Assembly (NCBI GenBank): GCA_037074705.1
Contig: CM073591.1
Coordinates: 81,822,532-81,886,531 of the forward strand
Direction: 5' to 3'
DNA from: Zhengitettix transpicula
Lineage: Eukaryota; Arthropoda; Insecta; Orthoptera; Tetrigidae
Length of the DNA stretch: 64,000 nt
Shown: piece by piece, positions 36,000-49,069 of the stretch
Numbering within the stretch: position 1 is the first letter of the stretch
Layout: every line of letters starts with the position of its first letter
Notes under the pieces: model-generated
What the model saw: the letters and a program-made list of their open reading frames with translations, nothing else
What the model was told of the DNA's origin: nothing
The model's database searches: none
Translations under genes and position numbers: made by a program

Positions 36000-36160
36000 A
36001 ATTTGATTCTGCTATGTGAGATAAATCACGTCGCACGTCACGTGGTTCCCGAGATGAAATTCAAATGCCTTACACGGCATCGCGGCGAGGGTCATTGTCT
36101 CACTTCGCAGACTCTCCGTTGCGAGGAAGAAACAGCAAACTCACTTTTCACCGGGTGAGT
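36000..36160. other. GC-richer island of unknown nature
   Basis: A block of about 160 bp with many CG dinucleotides in AT-rich surroundings. On the plus strand it is open and ends in a Thr-Gly-stop context with a possible donor (ccgGGTGAGTAAG). It could be an untranslated first exon or an unrecognised repeat. Confidence 0.3.
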
Positions 36161-36829
36161 AAGCGTTCATGTATCTTTCACTTTTCACGGAGCACTTATT
36201 TATGTTCAGAACTAGTTTTACGGTCGGGATGTGTGTATAGGTTAAGCCAGTTTGTTTCGACGATAAAATAAAACTATATATACGTTATTTAAAATAATAA
36301 TAGTACGACACTAGAAACTTTTTACGATAAAGTCGATTTTGTTTGCTTTAGTACCTTTACATGGTTTATCTTCCTGTTTAAAATCGAAGACACGATCGTC
36401 AACAGGCGTGACATCGAGGTAGGATGCAGTAATGCCGAACAATTACCATAGTCAATAAGAGTCGAGTCACTAGACTCTTTGAGTTGAATATCACCTTTGA
36501 TCGAGGTATATCTGAGCATTTTATTTTGGGATGGAAATGTGAAAAGTATTAGTAATTCGTTTTATTATTACAATAGATGTATTAAAACATTTACAAGGCA
36601 AATTAATTAATCAAAATAATGATAATAAATCGGAAGAATATAACAAAGAACATATCGCATCCATTTAGCGAAAATAATTTTGATTTATAACAAAATTATG
36701 ACACTAGCAATGTAAATGTCAATTTTGTACTTCAGATAATTATTTTGCAGAATTGTGTACAGAAAAATGAAGTACTTGTTTATAAAATGTCTACGAAATG
36801 ATTGAATGATATAATTGTAATATTGACCG

Positions 36830-37334
36830 GGAATCCCAAAGTTAGGTCTAAAAGCCAAAGAACCAGAAGTTTCTTCTGAAAGATGAAATTTTCCATTAAA
36901 ATTTGATAACATTCTTGAATGATGATAAATTTGACCTTTGTCTTAACTCTGAACCTATACCAGAAGACATTACTGGCTAGTGAATGTTTTACTGGTTAAA
37001 ATTTTGATAAAATTGTCAGCGATAATGGGAAGAACATATTTATTGAATTTTATGCTGCTTGGTGTGGAGATTGAAAAAATTGTTTCCTGTTTTCGATGAA
37101 CTTAATGAACAGATTAAAGTTGTCGAAATAGAGAAAATGGATGCCTCAAATAATGACGTTACACCACCATATGAATTTAAGGATTCCCAGGTTTGAATTG
37201 AAAACAAAAGGGTGGTAAATCCAATCCTGGCATATTTGTAGGACTTTGTAAAATACATTCCTAAGCAGGAGAAAGAAAAACTTAATGTGAATCAAATGTT
37301 TAGCGAGAAATTGAAAGAAATTATTGTAGAATAA
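36830..37334 (+). pseudogene. Protein disulfide isomerase pseudogene fragment
   Basis: The translated plus strand resembles the C-terminal thioredoxin-like (a') region of an ERp60/PDI-type protein: 'SEPIPEDITG' (about 36948), 'NFDKIVSDNGKNIFIEFYAA' then WCG (about 37005-37065), 'FPVFDELNEQIKVVEIEKMDA' in pieces to about 37145, 'DVTPPYEF', and 'DFVKYIPKQEKEKL' near 37240-37285. It ends at a TAA (37332-37334). The active site CGHC reads C-G-D-stop (TGA at 37072-37074). A one-base deletion follows within the next few codons, and further stops occur in the linker and after DSQV. No introns are seen across about 400 bp, which suggests a retrocopy, but no poly-A tail was found. Earlier PDI similarity (36830-36930) is weak. 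Confidence 0.85.
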
Positions 37335-37444
37335 GGATGATCAATAGAATATTATGCAAAGTAAGCTGTAAAACTCCACGCAGGCCACTATTTTCGGGTA
37401 TAGAAATTCTACTTCTTGCTTGTCTTTTCATTTGTGGAATAGTC

Positions 37445-37500
37445 AGTGGCGGGGGCGACCCGCCTCGAGCAGCACTTTTTGGGAGCGGCAGAATTTCAGA
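37445..37500 (+). mobile_element. hAT-like terminal fragment
   Basis: CAGTGGCGGGGGCGACCCGC followed by a GC-rich stretch has the look of a hAT-superfamily end and stands out from the AT-rich surroundings. The other end was not found. Confidence 0.35.
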
Positions 37501-37642
37501 AGTTCTGTAAATTTTGGAGTATAAATGTGACAGCACTTTTGATTAATTTTTATTTGTTTCATAGCGAGAGGCTTAAGGTTTACCATTAATTTATTGTTAA
37601 TTTTAGTTATTACATTAATTTTAAAATTATTCAGATGAAAAG

Positions 37643-37690
37643 AGAGACACACTATGTTTCGACCCTAATTTTGTACTTCATCAGGCAATA
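37643..37690 (-). other. Hammerhead-like core
   Basis: On the minus strand CTGATGA (37684-37678) is followed by 17 bases and GAAAC (37660-37656). Stem II pairing is poor as it stands. Order and spacing match the other sites in this window. Confidence 0.4.
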
Positions 37691-38664
37691 CATAATATTA
37701 ATTTGAAAAGACAAGATTTAATTTAATAAATAAGTTGGACTAAAAAATTCTTCATTAATGTTTTATTTCGATTTTAAAATTTAATGATAACGTATATTAA
37801 CAAAATATTAGAAAATTTTAATTTGTTACAATAAATTGTGTGAAATAAATTCAAATTTAGATTCTAACAAATACCAATTAGAAATTGCATGGACATGGCC
37901 AAAATTAGTTATAGCAATGAGTGTCGTAAATAAGTTACATTGTTACAGTAAAAAATTAACACAAAATATCAAAAACTTGTGCACCTGACTACAATAGAAT
38001 GAAATTTTCAAATACATTGGACATATTATGATAAAATAATAAGGTATACTATATATTTTGTTTAAATTGTTTGTACCTTTTTTACATTAATGGATGTAGT
38101 GCTCGACCTGATATGTAGCATTTTAGTCTTTAGCCTTGAAAGAAATTACTTGTATATCTTCGAATTGAAAGGAGTCCCTGAAAATGAAATTACATGGTGA
38201 TAATCGGAAGTACGACGGACGTACGAAGACCACAATAATCAATAAATTTCAAATTCAATGATCATGTTCAATCCTGTAAAGTATTGAAGAAAACCCCGTA
38301 TTTAAATAGAAATTTATTGTTTGTCGTTCCTTTTCACTATAGATTCTTACTAGAAAAGATAACTGCATCTTCATTGGTGTTGAATATACATTTTAGAAGT
38401 ATGTAGAGAATTAAATTTAATTACTTTAAGTAGTTGATTGCGCGGCAAAGTATCATTATAACATGGTTGCCAATAATAAAGTACTCGAAATAGAATTTTT
38501 TTCACATCGCTCATAGGAGGCTGAAGAACTTCCTTAAATTAGAACTTCTTATTTTGGAAGGCCTGTAGAAAGAAAACTTCATTACGTTTTATTTCCTTTC
38601 GTAAAGCAATAAGTCTTTGATTATAAGGTAGCGACTTTCTGTTCTAGAACTTGGTAAGGATATC
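37691..38664. other. Region upstream of Cyp302a1, nothing recognised
   Basis: AT-rich; no obvious core promoter or upstream exon could be identified. Confidence 0.4.
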
Positions 38665-41600
38665 ATGTTAGCTATGAGGAGTTATTTAGACTGTCAAAGA
38701 TGGAACTTCACTTGCTTTCGCTTATGTAGAAGAATGTTCAACGAAGAAGTTAAAACAGAATTAATAGGCAAATCGTTTGAAGATATTCCAGGTCCGAAAT
38801 CACTTCCTGTAATTGGGACAATCCACAATTACATCCCTTTAATAGGTAAGTAAAATCAAATCTGCATACATAAAAGTTATAAACGTAACGCAAACCCTGA
38901 CATTTACACATTAGGTCAGTATCGTTTTGACAGACTTCATCACAATGGATATTTGAAACTGAAACAATTTGGACCTTTAGTACGTGAAGAGATACTGCCA
39001 GGCACTAATGTTGTTTGGGTTTTCACACCAGAAGACATTGAAGAAGTTTTCAAAAATGAGGGACGTTACCCTGAAAGGCGAAGTCACCTCGCTATATTGA
39101 AATATAGAGAAGATCGACCAGAAATTTATAATTCTGGTGGCCTCTTACCAACGTACGTATATTTGTTTTATATATGTTTGCTGTTATGTACTCGTAATTA
39201 AATGGGAATTCAGAATATTTAAATTATTGTAAATAAATTATATATTTTCCTTGGCGAAACTAATAGCAATAATTTTATTCGTTAAAAATATTTGATTGGT
39301 ATAAAATATTATTTTTCCTCACACAGAAGTTTTTTTTTAATATGTTTCTTTAAGAGATGGGACACAGGCTTATTGGGGTTTACATTCCGACTTGCTCAAA
39401 TTCTCTGGCATATTTACTGAAATCTAACATCTTAAATTTTCTAAACTAATGTTTTTTTCTTTTCATTTCATACGCTTTTTCCATCTTTTCTCTCCTTATC
39501 CACCTTCCACTTTCCTTACATTCGATCTTATTTAATTTAACACAGTAAAGCAATAATAAACTTTTTTTAAAAAATAATAATTGGAAATGTAAAGCCTTAT
39601 ACATGTTTTGTTTGAAACTTTATTATCGAAATACTACAGAAAAATTACGAAGGAAACTGAGAGCGGAATATATATTCAGGCGAAGAAAAAGCGTTGGCAG
39701 TGAAATACTAGTGAATAGATTATGCTAGGATAAAGTGCTAGGAAAAAGAGAGACTGACAGACATGGATTTGAAATTTTGCATATTGAAGTATTTATTCAT
39801 GTTGAATATTGACTATTAATATCATTGCATATACATTGTTGTATAACTTCTTGTTGTGATTGTGTTCCGTTTCGCTGAGCGTATTCTAATAATAAAAAGC
39901 TATAAAAACTAATATCATAGGACTTATTACTCATAAAACCCAACAATTAACAGAGAATATTGTTCGCGTGAATTTGATAAGAACTAGAAGTGATATAGAG
40001 AATGAAAATTTATAACAAATGATTTAATGAAAACCAACAACTCCAAGAACCTAAGAAACGAGGCATAGAGATGGGTCGCTCTGGTGCTAGTCGTTTCAAA
40101 CGAACGAGTCCCTCCGAACCAGGGAGCGAACGACTCCAAAGAGACGTGTAGGGTAAAACGATTCTGCAGCGCTTCGCTCTGAACCACATCCCCTCCAACT
40201 CTGCGTGAGCTCGCAGCTCGCTCATGAGCGAGAGCGTCTCGACTCCGGCTCATTTGTGAACGACTTAGCAGCGCTCCGCTCTTAACGACATCTTCCAGCT
40301 CGCTCCAGCTTAGATCTGAGGAGACATGCGAATAAAATAGTGTGAACTCTCGCAGATGCTGCATACATGAAATTGTTCACTAATGTTTCAGTAACTGACA
40401 TATTACTATTACTTATCCAGTCAATTGCCATTCACTTCTCATTTCGTCCATATGCTCCATCCATGGATTTATTTGAAATAATATTTGAGCTGATGAGTTA
40501 GAAATCAATGAAACGATCATTAGTTCAGAATATAATTAATAATGTACTATCAAATGAATGCAATATAAACACAGTAACTTATATTTTCAATATAAATATA
40601 TTGTAATGAAGAGAAGTATTGTTAGGGTTTTATTTTGCATTTTTTAATTATTTCTTGGTTTGGTTGAGTAAAGGGAGCTAATTTTGAAGCTGTTTTTATG
40701 GAAATTGTGAACATTTTTAATGCATTTTAACTCCTTCAAACATTCTAAATCATTTAGTTGTGCCAAAGATTTAGAATCACTAATTTTTGTGTTAATTTTT
40801 TCTGTTATAATTGTATTCAGTCCTGTAATTATTTTATCAATATAACAAATCATTACATTCCCAATCATTTCAAGAAGAATCGCAAATGATAATTTCTTAA
40901 TAACTGTCTCTTCTTACAACACTTGTTGCAAAATTAAATAAATACTAAATTTAACTAATTACAACCTGGTGAGTGTGAAACAACTAGTTAATGAAAACAA
41001 ACAAGAACAAACAACACAATAACCAGAATATCTACAGGGAAGCAGGAATAGATTTCACTTTTAAAAGGCTAGTTCTCATACAGAAATGTATATCACAAAA
41101 CAAAATTATGTTGATACGTTTATATTCATTCTAATAATGATATCTCAGAATAAAGCTTTAACATACTCCCAAATATTTGGCAAATAGTATTTTCCACACT
41201 CATCCTTAAAATATTTTGGTTTTGCACTACAACCAACTTTAACATGCTGCCTGTACTACCTTATGCTCCTGACTCCTTGTCTTGTGCTGAATTGAGAAGG
41301 TTCGTATCTATATTGGTTGCTGACTCAAATCTATTCTTTAAAGTAATGCTCCTCTCCATTAAAGATGAAAAAAATATTTTTGCTATTTAAAAGTTTATCC
41401 ATCACTTGCTACTTTCTTTCTTCAAATTTTATCAGCCAAATTCTCACTCTCAGCTATCACTAGATCTATATACCTTTTCCACCCCTTTTAGTTCACAAAA
41501 TAATATGATGGGAAACATTATCAGTATTATATTTGATAGACATTTCAAATACTGTTTGCCGTTAGATCAAATATTATCCATAAAACTATTTTTTCTGATA

Positions 41601-44600
41601 TCATTCTGGTTGTTATTGAAGAAGTAAAGTATATTGTTTGTTGCTTTAGTTTTCATTACAGCCAATTTAATTGGACATTATAAGCAGAGCTATAATATAG
41701 GTTTGTGTTATTTAGTACTTTCTTTAAGTCACGTTTTGTCAAATATCACATATGCTCTTACATTATCAGAAATGGAAAGGAATGGTGGCGACTAAGGAGC
41801 ACTTTTCAGAGAGCCTTAAGCCGTCCACAAAATGTGAAATTGTACATAAATACCACAGATGCTGTTATTCAAGAATTTGCTCATTTGATTAAAAGCCATT
41901 GCAAGAAAGGGAATGTTTTCTATGACTATCTGCCTTATCTGTCCCACTTATTTTTGGAATGTAAGTGTTTTTACATACATCAAGTAAGACAATTTTGTTT
42001 CATATTAATAGTTTTGCTATTCATTTTTAGTGGTTGGACTGGTTGCATTTGATGTACGTCTAAACAGTCTAACAGAAAATGGCCTTGATCCACATTCTCA
42101 GCCATCCCGTTTGATAGAAGCAGCTGAGACAGCCAACAGTTGTGTAATAGCATTAGACAATGGCTTACAATTATGGAGGAAGTTTGAAACACCACTTTAC
42201 AGAAAGCTTAAGAAATCACTTGAATTTATGGAGAGGTAAAACTAGAAATTACGAATAATTTTGTACCATTAATAGAAGATATAAATGACTACAATTTCTA
42301 TCTGATTGTGTATACCATTCAATGCCAATGAATATTTCTAATAATGGGAAAAAGGTTAAAAATAAAATTCCTTTTTAAAAACGTAATTCTTATTTTCAGT
42401 GTTGCATTCAAGCTGGTGTCAGAAAAAGCAGCATCATTGAAAAAGTTGAGTAACAAATCTGACCATCAACCGTCTTTATTAGAATTGTTCTTATCTTGTT
42501 CTGATTTGGATCATAAAGATATTGTCGGCATGGCAGTTGACATGCTATTAGCAGGAATGGATACAGTAAGTTTTACTTGAAGCATTTTTATTGCTTTAGA
42601 CTGTTTAGAATAAATTGCATAAAAGGGGATCCGATTGTTTGACCTACACACACTTGCCTGAAGCATGTTTCTTCACAAATTCCCAATTGGCATTTGCACA
42701 TCAGTACAGTATCCTGATTGGCCTATTTCCTGACAGATCATTTTTCCGGTGGTTCATTTTCCCAAAAGATTCGTTTTTCAGATTAAAACATAATATTAAT
42801 ATTGTAGAATACTTAATATAATAGTTACCTTATTATTTATTTAAATTACTTTACTAATTAATGAAGCAATTTCAACTAAACTTGATACATGTATCATTTA
42901 AGATCCAGGAACAACCTCCATGGATTTACAGGTGGGGTAAAGGGACATTTTCTAAACATACGATAAAAGCATATATTGGTGACGAATAAATAGTTTTACT
43001 ACTTATTTTACTATATATACTGTTCTCACATATTTTGGAAATGCCACCCCCTTCAAATCCATAGGAGGTTGACCCCGGTTAAATGATATGTGAACCAAGT
43101 TTGGTAGAATGTTCCACCCCTTAATGAATAACATAATTTACAATAAGAAGACAACAAACATATTGAGTGTTCTACAATATTAATATGCTTTATTTTGCAA
43201 AAATGCACCTTTTGGGAAAATAATCCATCTGGAAAATGACCTGTTGGTTAATGTCCGGTCAGGCAAACGTCAATCGGTATAGTGGCCTGTGACATAAACT
43301 TCAATCGGGATATTATTGTCGGGAAACGTGCTTCAGGTAAATGTGTGTCAGGATTATGTACTAGGCCCCATATAGCATATTGCAACAAAGGTTTTTTTTT
43401 ATCTTTGTAGATCAATAATTTCTTTTACTACAAAAACCCTTTATTGTAGTATTTTTCAGAATGAAGAAGTTCAGAGATTTATCATCAGATTGCAGATAAT
43501 GTAGTTAATTTTTTTTTTGTTTACTCTGACTTATGTCTTTTTAACTTAAAAATGCAATTTTCTAACTTGATAATAATTCTTTATATTAAACTCCAACATT
43601 ATCTTCCTTCTATTCTGAGTGCAAGCTGAACTTTAATAACAGGTAAGCCACCAACTATCTCTATTTCCTTTCCATAGGCCTATATATAGAAAAGATAAAT
43701 CCTATCCTTTAAAAATTGTGGATTTTTGGTTATATTCACTTGTTTTATCCTCTTTCTTCATTGACGATTATGACTGTTGCAATTATCTGTTGACTGGTCA
43801 GTGTTCATTCCTGATAAATTTTATATTTTGTTGCCACAAACCCAAACAATAATACATATAATAAAATACTTTATTTGTAACTAAGCTTTTGTGTTACATC
43901 TTCATTTAATGTTATATTACTGCAGCTGTGACTGTCATTGCTATATACTTAATTACAGAAAGTACTGAAACCAAAATGAATTAGATTAAAAGAAATTAAA
44001 AGAAAGAAGTTTGCTTATTTTTTTTTATATAAGGTGAAGTAACTTTTGTGTATTGTTATTTGTAACTTATTAGCACAATAACTAATCAGCAACATACATT
44101 TTCCTAAAAGTACTTCATGAACAGTTGTAAAGCATTATCTAAATTTTCAAGCTTTTTTCAGGTTTCTACTAATAATAAATTGTCATTAAAAATTTAAGCC
44201 ATTTTTGGGATAGGGTCACAAATATTTAACATATTTTTGAAAAATTAATAGTCTGTATGGAACATAATGAGATTAAAATTTGTATGTAATGAAATTTAAA
44301 TATTTATATATCGGATCCCCACAATTTAATAAAAATGTAATATTACATATTATCTTCAATGTTTTACAAACTATAACATAAGTACATTCCATGCATTTGT
44401 AGATAGGAAGAGAAGCATTTGTGTGATGTTAATATTAAATAAACAGTTACATGAATGTTTCAGACATCTTTTTCATCCTGTTTTGCCCTGTATCATCTTG
44501 CTAAAAATCCTGCAAGTCAAAGGATATTACATGAAGAAGCCTTAAAACTTTTGCCTGAAAGATACTCTCCTGTGACATCTGATGTGCTATCCAATGCTCA

Positions 44601-46495
44601 TTACACGAAGGCAGTGTTGAAAGAGACATTCAGGCTTAACCCAGTGTCTGTTGGAATTGGGCGTATTTTGTCTCAAGACACAATTTTGTCAGGATACAAA
44701 GTTCCTAAAGGGGTAATATGTAGTTTAATGTAGTAATATTACTATTATATTTGATAGATTTATTAATTTATTTCAAATGCTAATAATCATTCTCATAAGT
44801 TTAAACAAATTACTACAGAGTAACTTACATTTATATGTATTTTTTTATAATAACTAACACCATCCAAAATATGCTGTTTGCACATATTGCTTAAAATTGA
44901 TTGATAGGCATTACTTTCAGTGTGCTCAGTCATAATCATAAAGGAAATGAGGGGAAGAAGTTGATGTTAATGCCTTCAATTGAATGAAATTTTGTAGTAG
45001 TAACACAAAACAATAATTGTTTCTGCTTTAATAGAATTAGGACTGAAGACTCTCATTTCTCATACATTATTAACCTGCATACTAGTGATGTATATTAAAA
45101 ATGCTCTGTTATGGTAACAATGAGAAAAAGTAGAGCTAGTGATTTATGTGTCTTAAAACTATGTCTGCCTATTTATTGCCTTATCAATACTTCTTTGTGA
45201 AAGTTAAATAGTACTGGCAAAAATATGAGTTTATTAGTACCAGAGATGTCATACCCTCTTCCCTGCCCAATTATAAATTGACATCAAGAGTATATACCGC
45301 CATTTTTCATATTAATTAATGAAAATATTTATAAGATACAATATTTAACACCTGAAAAAGTCTGAAATATAAGAATGTAACATTCTGTTTTACTTTAATT
45401 TTTATTGTTAACTATAATTTATTAAGTTTTTAATTTTAATTCAGCGAATAAATTTATTCTGACTATTCTTTGGCAATATTTCATTATATAAAAATTTATT
45501 ACAGACAGTTGTTGTTACCCAAAACCAAGTTACTTGCCAATTACCTGAATATTTTCCTGATCCAATGCAATTTATTCCTGAGCGATGGTTGAAGAACAAT
45601 CTAACTTATCGACAATTGAGCCCATATCTTGTCCTGCCATTTGGTCATGGCCCTAGATCTTGTATTGCAAGGAGGTTAGCAGAACAAAATTTACAAATCC
45701 TTTTACTGAAGGTAAGATATGTTATTTTCAAAGTTCTATATACTGTAATATATAATATCTACTAATATACTATATAACAATGATATGAGATCATTATTAC
45801 CTTACATCTTCAATTTTTTACTCTCACAATTGCAACAGAATAAAATAATTATAAGAACACTAGCATCCTCATAAGGCCTCAAATTAATTATTGTGGAATA
45901 ATGAGCTGAAATTAAATCAATGTTGATGTAAATAATAATATAATTAAAATAATTATTACATTCAAGAATAAAGAGAGCTTAGCTAAGCATCAGGCCTAAG
46001 GCCATGCTAAGTTTTAATCATGAGGAAAAATAATTATTAAATTTCAAATGAAATATTTTATGTTCAAATCTTTAAGTTTCTATTAATTACTTCATTATAT
46101 TGAATTTAATATAATACTGTTATTTTATTATTATAATTTTTATGCATAGAAATCTGATTGTATGTTTCTTCATTGATTGAACTTTGATTCCACCTAATAA
46201 TATACTATTTTTTACCATTATATTATAATTTATCATTATTAAATTTTCTTATGAAGTTGGCTTAATATTTTGTAACGGGATGTTTAAAATAATAATTTAA
46301 AATTGTTACATTATGAAAAATATTAGTACTATAGAAAATTTGAATTTATTAATACCAAACATAATGTTTTGAATTATTTTATTTCAGCTTGTTCGGCAGT
46401 TTCACATTGGATGGGATGGTGACGAATTGGATGTGAGGACAATGCCTGTCAATAAACCAGATAAACCTGTTAAATTAACATTCAAAGAGCTGTAA
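38665..46495 (+). CDS. Cyp302a1: Cytochrome P450 302a1 (disembodied), ecdysteroid 22-hydroxylase
   Basis: Mitochondrial P450 of the Halloween group, hydroxylating C22 of ecdysteroid precursors in moulting-hormone synthesis. Exons: 38665-38845, 38915-39152, 41770-41960, 42031-42235, 42400-42565, 44464-44712, 45505-45711, 46388-46495. All have GT..AG borders and matching phases, giving 514 aa. The N-terminus is basic and lacks acidic residues at first, as in a mitochondrial presequence. 'DIPGPKSLPVIGT' and 'YPERRSHLA..KYR.DRP.IYNSGGLLPTNG.EWW' are typical of this family. The I-helix AGMDTT is at 323-328, ExxR (ETFR) at 381-384 and 'FIPERW' at 433-438. The heme loop FGHGPRSCIARRLAEQ has Cys463; the two Arg after it are the adrenodoxin-contact residues of mitochondrial P450s. 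Length and all key motifs are intact. The family call rests on remembered similarity; related mitochondrial CYPs are less likely. Confidence 0.93.
40064..40330. mobile_element. GC-rich intronic insert, possibly hAT-derived
   Basis: About 270 bp within Cyp302a1 intron 2, much richer in GC than its surroundings and full of 'gctc', 'gagcgaacgac' and related short inverted motifs. It begins 'agagatgggtcg', similar to many hAT ends. The opposite end and target duplication were not found. Both strands are open for about 70-126 codons, which appears incidental. Confidence 0.4.
43621..43677 (+). mobile_element. MITE-like element, right end only
   Basis: 'aggtaagccaccaactatct...tttcctttccata' matches the right end of the elements at 1803-2001 and 2374-2545. 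Lies in Cyp302a1 intron 5. Confidence 0.5.
45970..46015. repeat. Short imperfect hairpin
   Basis: 'gctaagcatcaggcc', a TAA loop and 'ggccatgctaag' pair over about 12 bp with a two-base bulge. In Cyp302a1 intron 7. Too short for a confident RNA call; may be part of a small repeat. Confidence 0.35.
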
Positions 46496-49069
46496 ACAAC
46501 ATCATCTCTAAGTTCCAAATATATGTAAGTGTAATGATGAAATATAGATTCAATATATAAAGTATGTCACATCATCCTTAATTGTACAGTATGACAATCA
46601 TTGAATATTTTATTACAGTAAGTACAACAGAGGGAGATAATATAAGATTCAGCTGAGTGTTTAAGATTGATACCATGAGATGGGGAATTTAGAGAAATTT
46701 TGAAAATTGGGTGAATGTAGGAAATTATACAAGGAATTAATGCAAATGTTATCTATTCTCATTACACATCAGTTCCCAATTTAAGTATTTGCTTAGCTTA
46801 AATTTTATATGGAAAAAATTGTAGAAGAGCTGATGTTTACTAGGCACAAGTTCCTATTAATGCACTTGCCTCAAAAATTTGTTTGAAATAGTTAAACCTC
46901 AGCAATAAACTAACTGGTCTCTTACTGTTACCTTTGTAGCACAAGTATAAACCTGTACTTAGTATTCTTTGATTCATTTATTTATTTCTCTCTTCTTTAA
47001 TTTGTCTTGTTTCTTACTTTTTGTATTTTTGTGCCTGTTTCTTTCTTCTTTGCCCAATATTTTCCATTTTTATCTTTTGTTGTAACCTTCCCTTAAAGGC
47101 TATGTCCTGAGGAAGGGGGCTTAATTCTTTTATAATTTGAAATGTTCCTATCTAACATGACTCTCAATTCAAGGTAATACCTTGAGTCTAACTTTCTTTC
47201 ATGTCTTCATTACTCAAAATAATTAATATGGGCAGGCAATATATTTTCATGTCTCATCTTAGTGTGAAAGATGAACAGCAAGGTGCACAGAAGATGGAAT
47301 TAAAGTTTTCAGGGTATTATCCTACTTTTTGAGAAGATATTGTGTACAGCCACCTATGGTGTTTTTCACAACATTATGAAGTGAATGATTGTCCATTTTA
47401 TCCTTCATATTGAAGATAAATTTAGATCTGCACAACTCAAAAATTCTTGACTTGTGGGGAATAAAAATAATCTTTAGAACTAAGAGCACTGAGGTCTTAC
47501 TAACTTAAAAAAGCTGGATACCTGAAATTATGTCTCACAATTAATGATAGCCAATATGATAAGAGTAAAAAATGTAGAAAGATCACATTTTCAAATATAT
47601 TCTTTTTGGTAATGCTATTACTATAACTGTAGAAGTGAAACTGTATAAAATTATTCAATATTAATTAAGATATTTTAAAAATTATTATAGAAACTGATTG
47701 TCTCAAATTTAGCAAATAGAAAAATTAACTATTCTACTATAGTAAATTTTACAATTTGAATGTGTCTTTTATATGTTAATATGACTTCAAATTTAGTCTA
47801 GCTTCAAAAATTGTTGTTTCCTTTTAATCTTAGTTGAGACCTTGATTGACTGTATTTTTAAAAAACATAATGGAGAATATGACAATGCTCACTTGCATTA
47901 TTAACATTGTAATTATTAAATGTTCAAATGTCAATAAATTTAATATAAGTATAATGAAAATATGTAACACTTATTAAGGATTGTAGGTAATAAAGTTTTG
48001 CCACAATATAAATATATAAAGAAATATTCTTTTATTTACTACATTTAAATTATTTTGTATTTACACAATACAGGATTTCATTGTTTTTAAATTATTAAAG
48101 GCATAAAAGATTAGCAAGAAAGATATTCATTTCTTATGAAATAAATTCTTATTCAATAAATAATCCAATATTTAATGTTTGATGAAAAGTATGATCAACA
48201 ACTAATGTTATGGAGTATTTCAGTAGCATTTTCTCTTGTACGATATCTTCAACAGATCTGCAATGATAGAAGACTGCTTCAAAACTGAAACCTCCCATTT
48301 GGGTTGATGTTTCTCATTTATTTCCTATATGATTTATCTCAGAAAAGTTTCATCCAAATTATTTTTAATGATTTCTTCTTGAAAAGGAAATATTATTTGG
48401 ATGGAACTACCTAAAAAAGAAATTATTAACTGAGTTTAATATGGAAATCCATTTTCTAAATTTTAAGATAAATGCAATATTCTAATATATCCGTGTTTTA
48501 ATATGTAAGTATTTACCTTTTTCATATTAATATTCACTTATTTTTATATCAAAGCTAAGCCTTACTTCTTTAACATAAACTAACAACTTGCTACTTACAT
48601 CAACTTGGCAACAAATAGTTGACAATTGTGTTATATTCCAATAAATATATGTACTTGTCTTTGGCTCCATATAATTGTCGAGCACAAAATTGATGCTATA
48701 TTATTAAGAGAACAGTAGAGAACAGTATGTCTTACCACAAAATAAACCTGCATTACTAACAATGAATACATATAATGATGTTTCAAGGATGATTGAATTT
48801 TTAGGTTGAAATACTATTAATTCAAACATGATAAGATTATTAAAACAAACATTTGTCATAATATCTTTTTCTCAAACTATCTTAGAACACATCAGAAATA
48901 CATTATGTTACAGGGGAAATGATATATGTGTATAACAATATTTACTAATGTACTATTGTCAGCTGAACAATTAAGTGCTGTCATTATAGAAAATATGGAA
49001 TTGTGTTATTGCCTATACAGATTTTAAAAATTCTAGATTAAATGAGGAGATAAATACCTGGTGATATAT
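46496..49069. other. Convergent intergenic region
   Basis: Holds the 3' flanks of Cyp302a1 (plus) and the proline-rich gene (minus). AATAAA occurs in plus sense near 46901 and in minus sense at 48036-48031, but which signals are used is unknown. Nothing else recognised. Confidence 0.45.

Noticed and set aside
40010..40364. 126- and 71-codon frames in Cyp302a1 intron 2
   Set aside because: Overlapping frames on a GC-rich repeat-like insert, with no domain or splice context.
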